A DNA stretch of 64,000 nucleotides from contig CM042021.1 of NCBI GenBank assembly GCA_023525975.1, positions 110,095,501-110,159,500 on the forward strand. The letters are read 5' to 3'. A model generated the notes under the pieces. The model was not told the DNA's origin, did no database searches, and saw nothing but the letters and a program-made list of their open reading frames with translations. Shown in pieces: positions 24,134 through 35,845 of the stretch. Positions within the stretch are counted from its first letter, which is position 1. Each line of letters begins with the position of its first letter. The position numbers and the translations under genes are program-made. This stretch comes from Smallanthus sonchifolius (taxonomy: Eukaryota; Streptophyta; Magnoliopsida; Asterales; Asteraceae).

Positions 24134-24985
24134 TCCTACAAATAACAATGTTAACAAAATATTAGATTTCCTAACACTTAGAAAAATTTCAGAAACTATT
24201 GACCGAAAGTACCAGTTTCGGCTGACCAACGACCTATCGAAACTACATAGTTTCGGGTAAACAGATGGGATATCGAAACTACTAGTTTCGGTAAAGAAAA
24301 ATTGTTTAAAAACCAGAATAATATTTTAAAATTCAAAGATCCTTTTTCCTGAATCTACTAGTTTCGATGCCAAACCCTAATCAGATACAAATTTTCAAAA
24401 GACAAGAACAAGCAAGCAAAAGTTATATACAGACACATATGTGAAATGAACAAACTAACTCAAACAGGTAACACAAATAAAAGAGAAGGGTAAGAAAGGC
24501 CTGAGAGTGTCGAAACTCCATTTTACAAAGATTTGTAGAGAAATATGCAAATATATACATTAAAGGTGTGAGATATCAACAATGGTAATTTCGTAAGCAG
24601 GATTAAAACAAGAAACAACCCTAAATTCATGATTTTAGTCGTAAAAATGGTTAAAATAGAAACCCTAGCCTTCGGTATATGAAACAGTAACAAGAGTTTG
24701 AGTAATCAAACCTGATGAAGGAGACGACGGGGGAATCAGATAAGATACACTGATTTTGCACACTTAGACCGAATATTTCAAGCTTTTGTGTGTGAAATGG
24801 AGGGTGTAAATGGATTTTGGAGAGTGAGAGTGAGAATGAGCATGAAAAGGTATCTTATTATGAAGACATTTAATTTAGGCTTGACGCAAGACCAAAATGC
24901 CCCTGTCGAAACTACTAGTTTCGATAGGGCAAAGTAGTTTCGGGTGAGAGGTAGTTTCGGGAAGTTGGGATGTAGTTTCGGTTGA
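24134..24985 (-). promoter_or_regulatory. Probable internal promoter, leader and intron for the envelope-like ORF
   Basis: Reading the minus strand: a cluster of TAGTTTCG/CGAAACTA palindromes (about 24980-24905), then a TATA-like TTCATAATAAGATAC (about 24865-24850), then a CT-rich leader, then a donor CATCAG|GTTTGA near 24713. The intron extends to the acceptor TTTGTAG at 24136, two bases before the envelope-like ATG. A second palindrome group sits inside the intron (24190-24290). This matches the U3 layout of the same element. Function is inferred. Confidence 0.5.
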
Positions 24986-26229
24986 CCATACATACTTGGA
25001 TAAAAAAACAAAGAGAATAAGCATATGTACACCATTTAAACAATCTAATAAGGAAGATTAAGAAATTTGTAAAAGATAAAAACAGAAATAAAAAACCAAA
25101 TAAAGGATATGTACACTTAGCCTTGGAAAAGATCCAACGTGAGATCAGGTCTGGTCCTTGAAACACTTGCTTTTGTAGTCAGCTACTGTGAATCACTGAA
25201 GATAGCCGATATTTATGCAAGATAAACCCGAACATTTTCTTGTACAATGATTTCATGTGATTAAGCGGTACCATTTAAGCTCGAAACACGGCGTACCCCA
25301 CGTTTTGAAATAAAATGGTTTTGAAAGCCTATCAATCCTCAAGAAATACCCACATTCATTCTATCATATCTTACAGGTTAACCAGTATACTATCTTTGTA
25401 AGTCAAATTCATACCAAAAGTAAAATAAGATCCAACTGGATACAAGAAGTTGTAAAATAAAAAATATCCAAGTGGATATTAAAAGGTACAGACATTCTAG
25501 ATCTTTGCGAAAGCAAAACAAAAGAAGCCGTAAAATTATCCAAGCATATAAGAAAAGGTTGAACACCCGAGATCTTTACGTAAGCAAAACAGACGGGGTC
25601 AAATCATCCAAGTGGATGGGAAAAAGATGAACTCCCGAGATCTTTGCGTAAGCAAAACAGACGGGGTCATCGGCGGTAACTGTCGTTACTTTGACGGTCA
25701 CCTGGCGTATGAATCAGAATCCAACATGTAAGCCTATAACTGATTGAATCAGTTTTCTTAGCTGAAAATGGGTTAGATGTTTCAAAAGTGGGTTCAAACA
25801 CACATGTACGATTTAGATTCAGATTTTCACACTACTAAAGAGTTATAACCGTATGTCGGGCCTACCGACTATACCTCAGTAAGCAGCATCGCTTTTGGTC
25901 CATTCCATGTTCAAGAAGTGTGATCAGACTCTATCATTTCTCACAGAGTCGGGTCTGATTTTCCTGAAACAAAAAAGATACTAACAGTGAGTATGAGGAT
26001 AAGAGTTTTTCTCAAGCAAACTATATACAAAGCAAATAATTTTGTTTCTTTTTTCTTATATACAAAGCAATTATTTTCTTTTCTCACATAAATTTCAAAT
26101 TATGCCCCAAAAAATTTGCTTTCCGAACAAATAAAAAGAAATAACTATACATAATGGTAAAATATTTTAGAAAATCTTCTCGATTAACAAGTTTAATTGG
26201 ATAAGGCAATATGCACAAATGTTACTGAA
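24986..26229 (-). other. Spacer between RNase H and envelope-like region, with short tandem repeats
   Basis: No coding signal. 25435-25680 holds three copies of a 62-67 bp unit containing 'atccaagtggat' and 'cgagatctttgcgtaagc'. The last two copies are nearly identical and the first is more diverged. The rest is AT-rich. Confidence 0.65.
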
Positions 26230-26815
26230 AGTTTAGCATTCCGAGCATCTCCACCAATTTCTCAAATCTAGCCGAGTCGCATGCTTTAGTGAAGATGTCA
26301 ACGGTTTGCTTGTCGGTTTTTACTTCAACGATCTTGATATGTTTCTTTTCGACACAGTCACAGATGAAATGATGTTTGAGGTCATTGTGTTTGGTTTTGG
26401 AGTGCTAGACGGGATTTTTGGTAAAGTGAGGAATGGCGGTGTTGTCACATAGGATGGGGGTTTCATGGAAGGTTATCCCATAATCAAGCATTTGATATTG
26501 GATCCATCTTACTTGGGAATAACAAAGGGCTGCAGCAATGTATTCGGCTTCATCGGTGGATTGAGAAACGGTGGTTTATTTCTTACATTGGCAGGATACA
26601 AGGTGGTTGCCAAGGAATTGTCAACCCCTTGAAGTGGATTTTCGGTCTAAGTTGCATCCCCAGTAGTCTGAATCTGAATAAACCACAAGATCAAACACGT
26701 TATTTTTGGGATTCCAAAGCCCAGGTTTTTGCTTGTACTTCAAATATCTTAAAATACGTTTGACAGTAATTAAATGAGAGAGTTTAGGATTAGCCTGAAG
26801 CGTGCAAACAAGCAC
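26230..26815 (-). pseudogene. pol: Copia RNase H
   Basis: Starts with LSHLITVKRILRYLKYKQKP and SDSDYWGCNLDRKSTSRG. After frame changes it continues with TTVSQSTDEAEYIAAALCYSQ and a C-terminal KHHFICDCVEKKHIKIVEVK tract. This is the usual copia RNase H layout. An in-frame stop follows STSRG. Non-functional. Confidence 0.8.
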
Positions 26816-27839
26816 ACTACAAACATGATGTCAGGTCTGCTAGTAGTGAGATACATGAGAGATCCTATCATCGAGTGATAGAGGTGTTGATCAACGCTTT
26901 CACCATCCAAATCAGGAGATAACGAATGTCGAACTTCCACAAGAGTTTTGAAAGGATGGGACTCAGTCACTTTGAACTTGGTCAGAATTTCTTTGACATA
27001 ATTCTCTTGGTGAATGAGAATTTCTGACTCCGACTAATCAACCTGTAATCCCAGAAAGAACTTCATTTCCCCCATGGAGCTCATTTCAAACTTGGAATGC
27101 ATCACTTCTTCAAATTCCTTACACAGCCTTGGATTTGTGGAACTGAAAATGATGTCATCTACATAGATCTGCACCAAAATGGTATCCGCACCATCCTTTT
27201 GCTTAAACAGAGTTTGGTTAATATCACCTCGTGTGAAACCATTATCAAACAGATGCTTAGATAACGTTTCATACCACGCACGGGGTGCTTGATGAAGACC
27301 CTACAATGCCTTGTCCAGTTTGTAGACACGGTCTAGAAAAGTTAGATCAATGAACCCCGGTGGCTGCTTGACATAAACTTCTTCTTGAACTTTGTCATAC
27401 AAAATGCGCTCTTAACATCCATTTGGTAGATTTTGAAGTCCATGTAGGCTGCGTAAGCAAGAAACATTCTGATAGCTTCCAAGCGTGCCACTGGTGCAAA
27501 TACTTCTTTAAAATTAATCCCTTCCTCTTTATAAAACACGTGAACAACCAAACGGGCTTTATTGTGAACCATGATTCATCCTTCCTCCTTCTTGTTATGG
27601 AAAACCCAACGAGTGCCGATTGGGACTTTGTTCTTTGGGAGATCTACTACATTCCACACTTGTAGTTTGGTAAATTGTTGTAATTCTTCTTGCATTGCCT
27701 TCACCCAACTATTCTCAAGCAGTGTAGCTTTGATATTCTTTGATATTCTTATGTTCAACTTAAGAAATGAAACATGTTCAACTTGAATATGATAAGAAGT
27801 ATCGGTCTTTGATATTTTTATGTTCAGCTTCAGTCGCAC
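26770..27839 (-). pseudogene. pol: Copia reverse transcriptase
   Basis: Contains ENSWVKAMQEELQQF, VPIGTRWVFHNKK, a stop, KARLVVHVFYKEEGINF, APVARLEAIRMFLAYAAY and QMDVKSAF. After a frameshift come the catalytic YVDDIIF (near 27165) and the thumb region with VDQHLYHSMIGSLMYLTTSR. The active-site YVDD is intact, but the frame is split into at least four pieces. The upstream edge (27783-27809) carries a foreign patch identical to the flanking tandem array, described in the findings. Confidence 0.85.
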
Positions 27840-28379
27840 TTTCGGACTCCCACGTTAAGTGGACTAATGATGTTGTTGGTGGGACGATCTTTGTGAACCC
27901 GTATTTGTGGAATCTCATCCTCTGCCATATTATCTTCTAGATTGGTAATGTTGTTGTCAGGAATCACTGCTTCTTCTTTTACAGGCTCTATGGAAGAGGA
28001 CTTTTGACCAACATCCACTATTGGAGGAGTTTGATCCTCAACAGTTTCACTTGTTACAACATAAACTGAGGATCTCGAAGAAGTTTTAGAAGAAATTATA
28101 GGAGGAACATCCACATGTTGACTGGATGAAGATGAGCTTGAAGCAGTAGAGGTACCTAGGTTATTCACAGACATAAGAGGATTAGCTTAAACATATATAA
28201 ATTTGTGAACACAAGAAGATTAAATAACTTAAATAAAGAATCGACATCAAAAAGCCAATCAGCCCAACCCCATCGTCCGTGCGATTGCTTTCGTGCCAAT
28301 TGATATCACTGGACTCCAGCACGATTCTCCTTCGCATGTTGTAAACACAAAATGCTCTTTGATTGGAAGAATAGCCCAC
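27830..28379 (-). pseudogene. pol: Copia integrase C-terminal region and linker
   Basis: 28379-28182 begins MGYSSNQRAFCVYNMRRRIV, the conserved copia integrase C-terminal motif (GYS...KAFRVYN). It is followed by a low-complexity Ser/Thr/acidic linker (28174-27830, SSSSSSQHVD) before RT. Stop codons separate the parts. Confidence 0.7.
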
Positions 28380-28418
28380 AAAATAACATTCATCAGCTTT
28401 AGCTTCAAACTTGTTTAG

Positions 28419-29036
28419 CTAGTCCGAAGTATTCAGCATTGTGCAAACACACCCAAATTTCCTGAAGAAATCAATAACAGGCTTGCACTTGTACATAATC
28501 TCATAAGGAGTTTTGTTGCAGCTTTTGGTGATAAGAACACGGTTTTGCACAAAACATGTGGTATTAACTGCCACAGGCAGCTTAGAATCAACGATCATAT
28601 TCCTTGCTGCTTCTATCAACGTACGATTTCGTCGTTCAACTACACCATTTTGTTGCGGAGTATGAGGTGCACTGAACTGCTGACAGATACCTTTACCTTC
28701 ACAAAAAGAATCCACAATGGAATTCTTAAAGTCGGTGTCGTGATCACTTCGGATAGTCTTCACACTAAGACTGAACAAATTCTCGATCTGTAGTAAATGA
28801 ATCTTGAGAACCTGTTGCGTCTCATCTTTCTTCGCTAGGAAGAATACCCAAGTAAACTGAGAGAAGTCATTTGTTACCACCAAGAAGTATGATATCCATC
28901 TATGACTCAAGACACTCACAGGACCAAAGAGAACCATGTGAAGTAATAGAAGAGGGGAGTCAATGGAACTGGTGGTTTTGGGCTTGTGGGTGGATTTATG
29001 TTGTTTACCCTTGGAGCACGAGAGACAATGTTCCAC
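28419..29036 (-). pseudogene. pol: Copia integrase core
   Basis: Begins with the zinc-binding CX2C (HCLSCSKGKQHKS). Of the DDE triad, the first acidic position reads MVLFGPVSV where family members usually have MDLFGPVS, so that Asp is replaced by Val. The second (IRSDHDTDFKN) and the Glu (PQQNGVVERRNRT) are present. The frame ends at a stop after MLNTSD. With the first catalytic residue gone, this copy would be inactive even if the frame were intact. Confidence 0.85.
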
Positions 29037-29049
29037 TGGAGAGAAATAT

Positions 29050-29560
29050 TTTAGAGGTAAACCGGTGACAAGGTTTCCTCAAATAAGGCGGTTCATGGTC
29101 TTGAAGTTCACGTGTCCTAATCTTTTGTGGCAAAGGAAGGACTCATTTTTGAAGCTTGTGAGGGAAAGCAGGATTCGATTCCTGTTGGATTATTCATATC
29201 CAGACTATTGGTATTGAATCTTTGAGGAGCACACATAAGAATAACATCTTTAGGAATAACCACTCTAGGCTTCAGAATCAAACACTCTCTAGACTTGAAG
29301 AGGGCACATAAGTCTTTGTCACAGATCTGTGACACACTCTTCAGATTGTATTTTAGCTGTAGGATGAAGTTGACATTTTCCAAGCTATTTACACCATTGG
29401 ACACAGTTCCTTGTCCTTCTATCTTTCCTCCTCTTGGATTGCCTGCAAAGGCGACAAAATCTCCATCTATTGGATGATAATCTTGCAGCAAAGAAAAATG
29501 ACCGGTCATATGTCTTGAGCAACCACTGTCGACATGCCAGATGTTGTCTCTAGTCCTCCT
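29050..29560 (-). pseudogene. pol: Copia protease and pre-integrase domain
   Basis: The active-site triplet is in WHVDSGCSRHMTG (about 29550-29510), so Asp-Ser-Gly is kept. It is followed by a glycine-rich flap-like tract (GNPRGGKIEGQG), then LKYNLKSVSQICDK. After a stop comes the pre-integrase RLGHVNFKTMNRL (about 29120-29080). The break between protease and integrase is due to stops near 29117 and 29070. Confidence 0.75.
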
Positions 29561-30831
29561 CGATTGCCCCTACGCAGACCAAGGAAATCAGACTTTGGTA
29601 CCCAAGCGATTGCTGACCTGGAATTTTTTAACATCAGAAGACACTTCTCAGAAATCATAGTCAGAATCCTCCTTTAATGAAGTATCAAAAAGATCATTAT
29701 TATTAATTTTCCAAGTTCTTTTCAACCTATTCTTAGCATTTTTAATCCTTTTACATCTCAAATCTCTTTAATGTTGTGATTTAGAGAAAACATTTGAATC
29801 ACCTTAAGCTAAATTTGGAACAAAAGATGGTGATTTCTTCTTTGCGTTGATATGTAGATAATCTACAAGTTTTGAAAACATGATTGGATTCTCCACAACT
29901 AAGACAAACTTTATCAGATGACGGCTTAGGCTGATTATTGTCATCACAGGATAATGAAGATGATTGTGATGTTGAGCATCAAAACTAGAGGCAACTCTTT
30001 CTTCAACAATTCTTTCCTAAAGACTTTGATCTTCCTTTAATTTGAAAAATTCCAGATTGCTCATTGTTTCTTGTGGAATATCAGTCACAACAACTCCTAC
30101 ACTTTTACAGTTTGCAATACAACTCATAGCATTTATAGATGTAGGCACAAAAGGTAAAGCATTCTTAAACTTGGAAATATCATTTCTCAAACTGTTATGC
30201 TCAGAAGACATAGAACCAAAATACAAAATTTCAACGTGTTCACAAATATCTGGTTTTGACACGGACATATTATTACATTCATCTGACTCAAGTTCATTTA
30301 AAACATTTCCCTTACTAGAACTCTCATCACAATCATCTTCGAAACCTACACAATCTGACTCTGCACAAGAAGCAAAACTGTTAGATTCTGAAGTTTTAAT
30401 ATAATCATCATCAGATAACTTGCAAATAAAAGGAGTGTGAACATGAGGAGCTAGCATATCATCAAATCTACTAGATTTGGAATACGGTGGTGAGTGTCAG
30501 TTATACCCAATGCCTTGTGTGACCTTTTTATGAATTTGGTTATCAATGATTCCAAATGAAGTTTTCTGATCCATACCCATGTGTTCAACTTGAAAGTTTG
30601 CCTTTTCAGCCGTTTGAAGTCTTTCAGTTAAAATTTGGTTATTATTATTTTTGTGCAGTAAGTTGTACAATCAAAGATCGGTTTTCTCCAGAAATATCAT
30701 GAATTTTCTTTAAGTAAAGTTTCTCATTTTTAGCCACAGAATCATACATCACCTTTATATGATCACGTTCATGGACCAAGGCTAGGTTGATGAATCTGTA
30801 TTTTTAAATTTAATTTAAACATGATTGAGCA
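29561..30831 (-). pseudogene. Copia gag-pol linker with second zinc knuckle
   Basis: 30457-30017 is an acidic, Ser-rich frame (EDDCDESSSKGNV). Further down, near 29911-29867, a complete CCHC knuckle reads CLSCGESNHVFKTC (CX2CX4HX4C). Large copia elements with long gag-pol spacers often have such a second knuckle. Frame continuity is lost. Confidence 0.6.
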
Positions 30832-30925
30832 TTGCAAAGTCTAGACATTCCCTCAGCTAGTACAACGGTGAGATCCTCAACTGTCTCAATCATAACACAT
30901 TTCTCCTTCTCTTCAATGCCAGCCA

Positions 30926-32185
30926 TCAGTGCCTTTCAGCTGCTTCCCCTTCTTGCTCTCCCCAATGGTAGTGTCCATCTGCTTGACAGACCAGAGCTGT
31001 TGAGCAGGGAGATGTGGTGGATTTGGGAGAAACAGCCGCTTGTTTTTCAGATGAGTTCCTCTTTTCATGATGCTCCTTTGATGATGGCTCCTTGCAATTT
31101 CTTGTAAAATAACCCAGCTGGTCACAATTATAGCATCTCACCTTCTTGATATCAAAGCCCAGAGTCTTCCCTTGCTTGAATCTATCCATCCCAGTCCTTT
31201 TAATGAATCTCTTGGCCCTTAGTGTTAACATGGCCATACACCAATCAATGTCCATTTTCTCCAAATCATCAGGATTGATCTGCTCCAAGTCATCAGGTTA
31301 AAAACTGACCGGTGTCAAGTTTCTAGAAATTAGAGCATCATAACATGACATGAAGGTAGTCATGATAGACAGATACTCATCATGGATCATAGTGGTTGGC
31401 TTCTGAGAGGTGGATGAAGTGGTAGGCTGAATTCCAGAAATGGAAGGTGGGACATCAGTATGTAAGTATGTCATTGTAGTTTTGTTGGATGAAGTGGAAG
31501 AACTTTGACCAGCAAGAAGAGTTGTGTTTCAAGAGTGATTAGTTGGAGTGAATGCACCCTTCTTTATCTCTAACTCATAAGACTCTAGAATTTTGTAGAG
31601 TTCTTGTTGTGACAGATCACTAAGCTTCTCAGTTTTCTTGATCATAATTCTATACATATTCCATTCCTCATGCAGTGAATCAAGCAGCTTCTTGTTTAAC
31701 TCAACAGTGGAATACTAAGTTCCCAAAACCTTTAACTTAGAGATAATGCTTGAGAACCGGTTGATCAACTCAGACATGGATTCTCCAGGGATACTACTAA
31801 ACATCTCATACTGCTTCTTGATCAAATCCCCCTTTCTTTCCCTAAACTCAACACTTCTCTCATACCTTGTACATAGAGCAACCTAAAGATCCTTAGCGGT
31901 AGTATACTCTGAAAATATGTTGAACACATCCATACGAAGAGCCATAGCAATAGATCCATAAGCTTTGTTGTCTTTGGCAATTAGAACAATATCCTTCTCA
32001 TCATATTCAGCAATAGTCTTGGGACATTGAACATCTACAGTGGTAGTAACTGGCTTGTGTGGACCATCAGTGGTTGATTGTAAAAGAGTGTGGTCATGTA
32101 ACTTAAAGAAAGTCTTCATTTTCTTGGTCCAATCATCAAAGTATCTTGTAGACACCAAGACAGGTGGTTTGTTTCCCCCCAACAT
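30926..32185 (-). pseudogene. gag: Copia gag
   Basis: Starts MLGGNKPPVLVSTRYFDDW at 32185, a typical copia gag N-terminus (FDDWTKKMKTFFKLHD). It is interrupted by a stop at 31883-31885, then continues with ALCTRYEKSVEFRERKGDL, SELINRFSSIISKLKVLG and a C-terminal frame 31288-30926. The knuckle reads CYNCDQLGYFTRNC: the expected His of CX2CX4HX4C is Tyr, so zinc binding is probably impaired. Several stops remain between the pieces. Confidence 0.85.
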
Positions 32186-32826
32186 ACTCTTTGTTGCTTG
32201 AAAATGCCATAACTCAGAAATACTTGATCAGAGACTAGTTTTGGGTGACAAGAAGCTAACCGAAACTACTTAGTTTCGATAGAGGAACAAGAGCCCGAAA
32301 CAACCAGCTTCGATAAGGAGAAACTTGAATAATACCCAAGGAAAATTCGATTGAAACTCTAGTTTCGGGTGAACAGAAGTTTCGGGTAGGCTGTTTCGAT
32401 GAAAATGATGCAAGGTTAGTTTCGATAAAGATAAGACAGAAGTAGTAGTTTCGATGATACCTTTTATCAGACAACAAGTACAGACAAAAAGTTTCGATAA
32501 CCAACAAAAAGCAAAGAATGTCCCCTGTAGTTTCGTTGTCTTCTTCCCTAAGTTTCAGAAAACCTCCATTGATAAACAACTTCAAAAATCAAAGTAATGA
32601 TAAATCGAATTTGATCCAGCGAAAATCTTCTAACAATACTCTTGATCAGGAAAATAGCCTTTACTTCAAAAATCTCGAACACGGTAAACTGGAAATCGAT
32701 GAAATAGTGGTGAACTTCAATGGAACAGTTCTCAAAACCCAGATGCAGAAAACTCCAATAATCGACCAAAAATCACCTCAAATTGATCACAAAACCTTAA
32801 TACACTCAGAAATCAAGAGCATAAAT
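32186..32826 (-). other. Copia 5' leader with scattered palindrome half-sites
   Basis: Non-coding sequence between the primer site and gag. 32255-32530 contains about ten TAGTTTCG/CGAAACTA half-sites or near-palindromes, the same word as in the LTR. Confidence 0.7.
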
Positions 32827-32839
32827 CTCCGATACCAAT

Positions 32840-33392
32840 TGTAGGTCCTGATTCTAAGGCAGAATCACTCAAATGATCAATTACCCACACACAGGTGAAA
32901 ACATTATATATGGTGGTGAAACAGAGGCAAGAAACAGAAAATGGTGAAGAAAACAGGCTAACCAAACTAGAATCAACACAAGGATGATGTGAAATTGTAA
33001 GAACAACAATTGACTAAACTCAAAGGTGTATTGATTCAATGAAAACTGTGAAAGAGAGAATACAGGGTTACAACCGCTATCCACACCCTAAATATTCTCT
33101 AACTAGGCATTTTATAGGAAGCTGATAGGTATAGAAACTATGCTCACCGAAACTAGTAGTTTCGGGTGAGCATTTACAAAACGTTGCACCCTATCGAAAA
33201 TTCCTATCTATCGAAACTACTAGTTTCGGTTGAACTGACTCAACCGAAACTAGATAGTTTCGATGGCCCAGAATTAGACTAAAAACATAAATTATATCAA
33301 ACTGGAATAACTGAAATTACATAGAAATAAAACAAGGACAATTGTTCAAAACATACAATGATGACTTAGCTTACAAAATATCCAACCCTACA
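32840..33392 (-). repeat. 5' LTR of the copia element
   Basis: 553 bp, TGTAGG...CCTACA, followed directly by the target duplication TAAGT at 33393. TATA-like CCTATAAAATG (minus) at about 33107-33117, with the palindrome cluster upstream at 33145-33265. Confidence 0.9.
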
Positions 33393-33397
33393 TAAGT

Positions 33398-35845
33398 TGT
33401 CCCGAGGTCTCCAACTACATGGAACTTCCTTTCCTTTCGAAAAGTTTTTAGTTATGGGTCTAATCATGCATGAGTTTTCTTAAGGACAAGCAAAGTTTAA
33501 ATGTGTGGTGTTATGATTTTCCCTAATTTATACATGTTTTGCATGCATAATAATCATCATATTATGGTACTAATTGAACAAAAGCCTTACAATTGATACT
33601 TAAAACGTTTATATTTCACAATTGCATGTTAAACGATGTTCCAAGAGAAACAAAGCGAAAACAAGCTAAATTCATCAAGAAATCAAAGCTTTTGAAAAAA
33701 GCACACCCGAACTTTGACCCCCTAAGAAGTAAAAATTGGTCAACAAAAGTCAACAAGCAGCAAAAAGGCAAAATAGGGAGCAGGAAAGGGTTGCACGGGG
33801 GTGCAACCCATTGCACGGTCGTGTATGCCCATCCTTGCTTCTCAAGTACTCTCGTACCCTTCCATCTGAACAAAGGTGGTGCTGTTAGGTTACACACCGA
33901 AAAGAACCATACAAAAAGGTAGTAATGTGTATTACGAAGTAAGGGAAGAGTTGAATATGATAAGAAGTATCGGTCTTGGGAATCTGACCATAAACGAGCC
34001 CTCGGATTAGTTATGTCCTCATTATCTGAGTACTATAGAGGGATCCACTAGGTTTTTCCAATCTTAAGCCAAGAATACTTAGCCGTGTGTCCTACGTTAG
34101 CTGTAGGCTTTAAAACACTTTAAACGTCTAAAAACGCAAAAAAAAATTCATTATCACTCTTTATTTTCTTTTGCATACAAGCTTACGACCATTGCATAAT
34201 TCAATTCCAACTTGAGTATTCTGTTTGACATACATTATCCATATATATAACCCTAGAGTTGAGTGAACATTTTGAGAAGTGAAAGAATATGCATAATTGA
34301 AGCTCAAATAGGTTTGTCATGGATTCCATCATCTCAAAAATAGAATGAGCGACTCATAAGTTGTCCCAAGTCTCCAACTACTTGGAGCTTCCTTTCTTTT
34401 CAGAAAGTTTTTAGTTATGGATCTAATCATGCATGAGTTTTCTTGAGCACAAGCAAAGGTTAAGTTTGGGGAGTTTTGATATGCCCTAATTTGTACATGT
34501 TTTGCATGCATAATAATCCCCATATTATGGTACTAATTGAACAAAATCCTTATAATTGATACTTAAAACGTTTATATTTCACAATTGCGGGTTTAACGGT
34601 GTTCCAAGAGAAACAAAGCAAAAACAGCCAAAATACATTAGAAATCAAAGATTTTGGAAGAAGCACACCCAAACTTTGACCCCCTAAAAAGTCAAAATTG
34701 GTTAACACAACACAAGCAACTAAAAGAAAAAATAGGGAGCAGGAGAGGGTTGGACGATGGTGCAACCCATTGCGCGGTCGTGCATGCCCTTCTTTTCTCC
34801 TCAAGGACTCTCGTATTATACCATCTAATCAAAGTGGGTCCTGTTAGGATATAATACGGAAGAATCATACGAAAAGGCAGTAATGTGTATTACGTAGTAA
34901 GGGAAGAGTTGAATATGATAAGAAGTATCGGTCCTGGCAATCTGACAATAAACGAGCGTTCAGATTAGTTTTACCCACATTATCTAAGTACTGTAGAGTG
35001 ACCCACTAGTATTTTCCAATATTAAGCCAAGAAGCCTTAGCTGTGTGTCCTACGTTAGCTGCAGCCTTTAAAACCCTTTAAACGTTTAAAAACCTAAAAA
35101 GCTTTTCATTTTCACCCTTTAGTTTTCTTTTTATCCACATTACACCCCTTTTAAGTTCTCTTGATTCATGCATACCACTTAGTTAGTCGGTGGAGACTTG
35201 ATTTTCATACAAGATTATGACCATTGTATAATTCGATTTGAACTTGAGTATTCCGCTTGACTTACATTATCCATATATGTAACACTAGAGTTGAGTGAAC
35301 AACGTGAGGAGTGAAAGAATATGCATATTTGAAGAACTAGTAGGTTTGTCATGGATTCCATAATCCTAAAAATAGAAAAACACAAAAATAGAATAAGCGA
35401 CTCATAACTTGTCCTGAAGTTTCCAACTACTTGGAACTTCCTTTCCTTTTGTAAAGTATTTAGTTATGGGTCTGATCATGCATGAGTTTTCTTGAGGACA
35501 AGCAAAGTTTAAGTGTGAGGTGTTATGATATGCCCTAATTTATACATATTTTGCTTGCATAATAATATCCATATTATGGTACCAATTGAATAAAAGTCTT
35601 GCAATTGATACTTAAAACATTTATATTTCACAATTGCAGGTTAAGCGGTGTTCTAAGAGAAACAAACGCAAAAATAGCCTAATTACATCAAGAAATCAAA
35701 GCTTTTGGAAGAAGCACACCCGAACTTCGACCCCCTAAGAAGTCAAAATTGGTCAACCCAAGTCAACAAGCAGCAAAAATACAAAACAGGGAGCAGGAGG
35801 GTGTTGCACGGCCGTGCAACCCAATGCACGGTCATGCATTGCGTA
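33398..35845 (+). repeat. Tandem array of LTR-derived about 1.04-kb units, second part
   Basis: Continuation of the array beyond the copia insertion. Unit starts are at 33514 (altered), 34477 and 35526, with spacings of 963 and 1049 bp. With the copia element and one target copy removed, the spacing from 19661 to 33514 is about 1088 bp, so the same register continues. The array breaks off just after a GCACGGCCGTGC/GCACGGTCATGC pair at about 35845, where gypsy coding sequence begins. Confidence 0.85.

Larger units (their letters stand above)
20633..33392 (-). mobile_element. Large Ty1/copia element with envelope-like ORF (SIRE/Maximus-like), 12.76 kb
   Basis: LTRs lie at 20633-21184 (3') and 32840-33392 (5'), with inverted ends TGTAGG/CCTACA. 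A perfect 5-bp target duplication TAAGT lies at 20628-20632 and 33393-33397; removing the element restores an uninterrupted array unit ('cataagt|tgtcccga'). The primer site TGGTATCGGAG (32837-32827, minus) is a one-base variant of the initiator-Met type. The polypurine tract is ttagggggagat (21196-21185, minus). The order on the minus strand is gag, a linker with a second zinc knuckle, protease, integrase, reverse transcriptase, RNase H, a 1.2-kb spacer, then an envelope-like ORF. Every frame has stops or frameshifts. By eye the LTRs differ at about 39 of 552 positions (about 7%). Confidence 0.93.

Noticed and set aside
24133..24229. Upstream ATG at 24229 as the start of the envelope-like ORF
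   Set aside because: The first 32 codons lie in a region that reads as an intron ending TTTGTAG, and the conserved protein begins at MDLLFVKKHN (24133).
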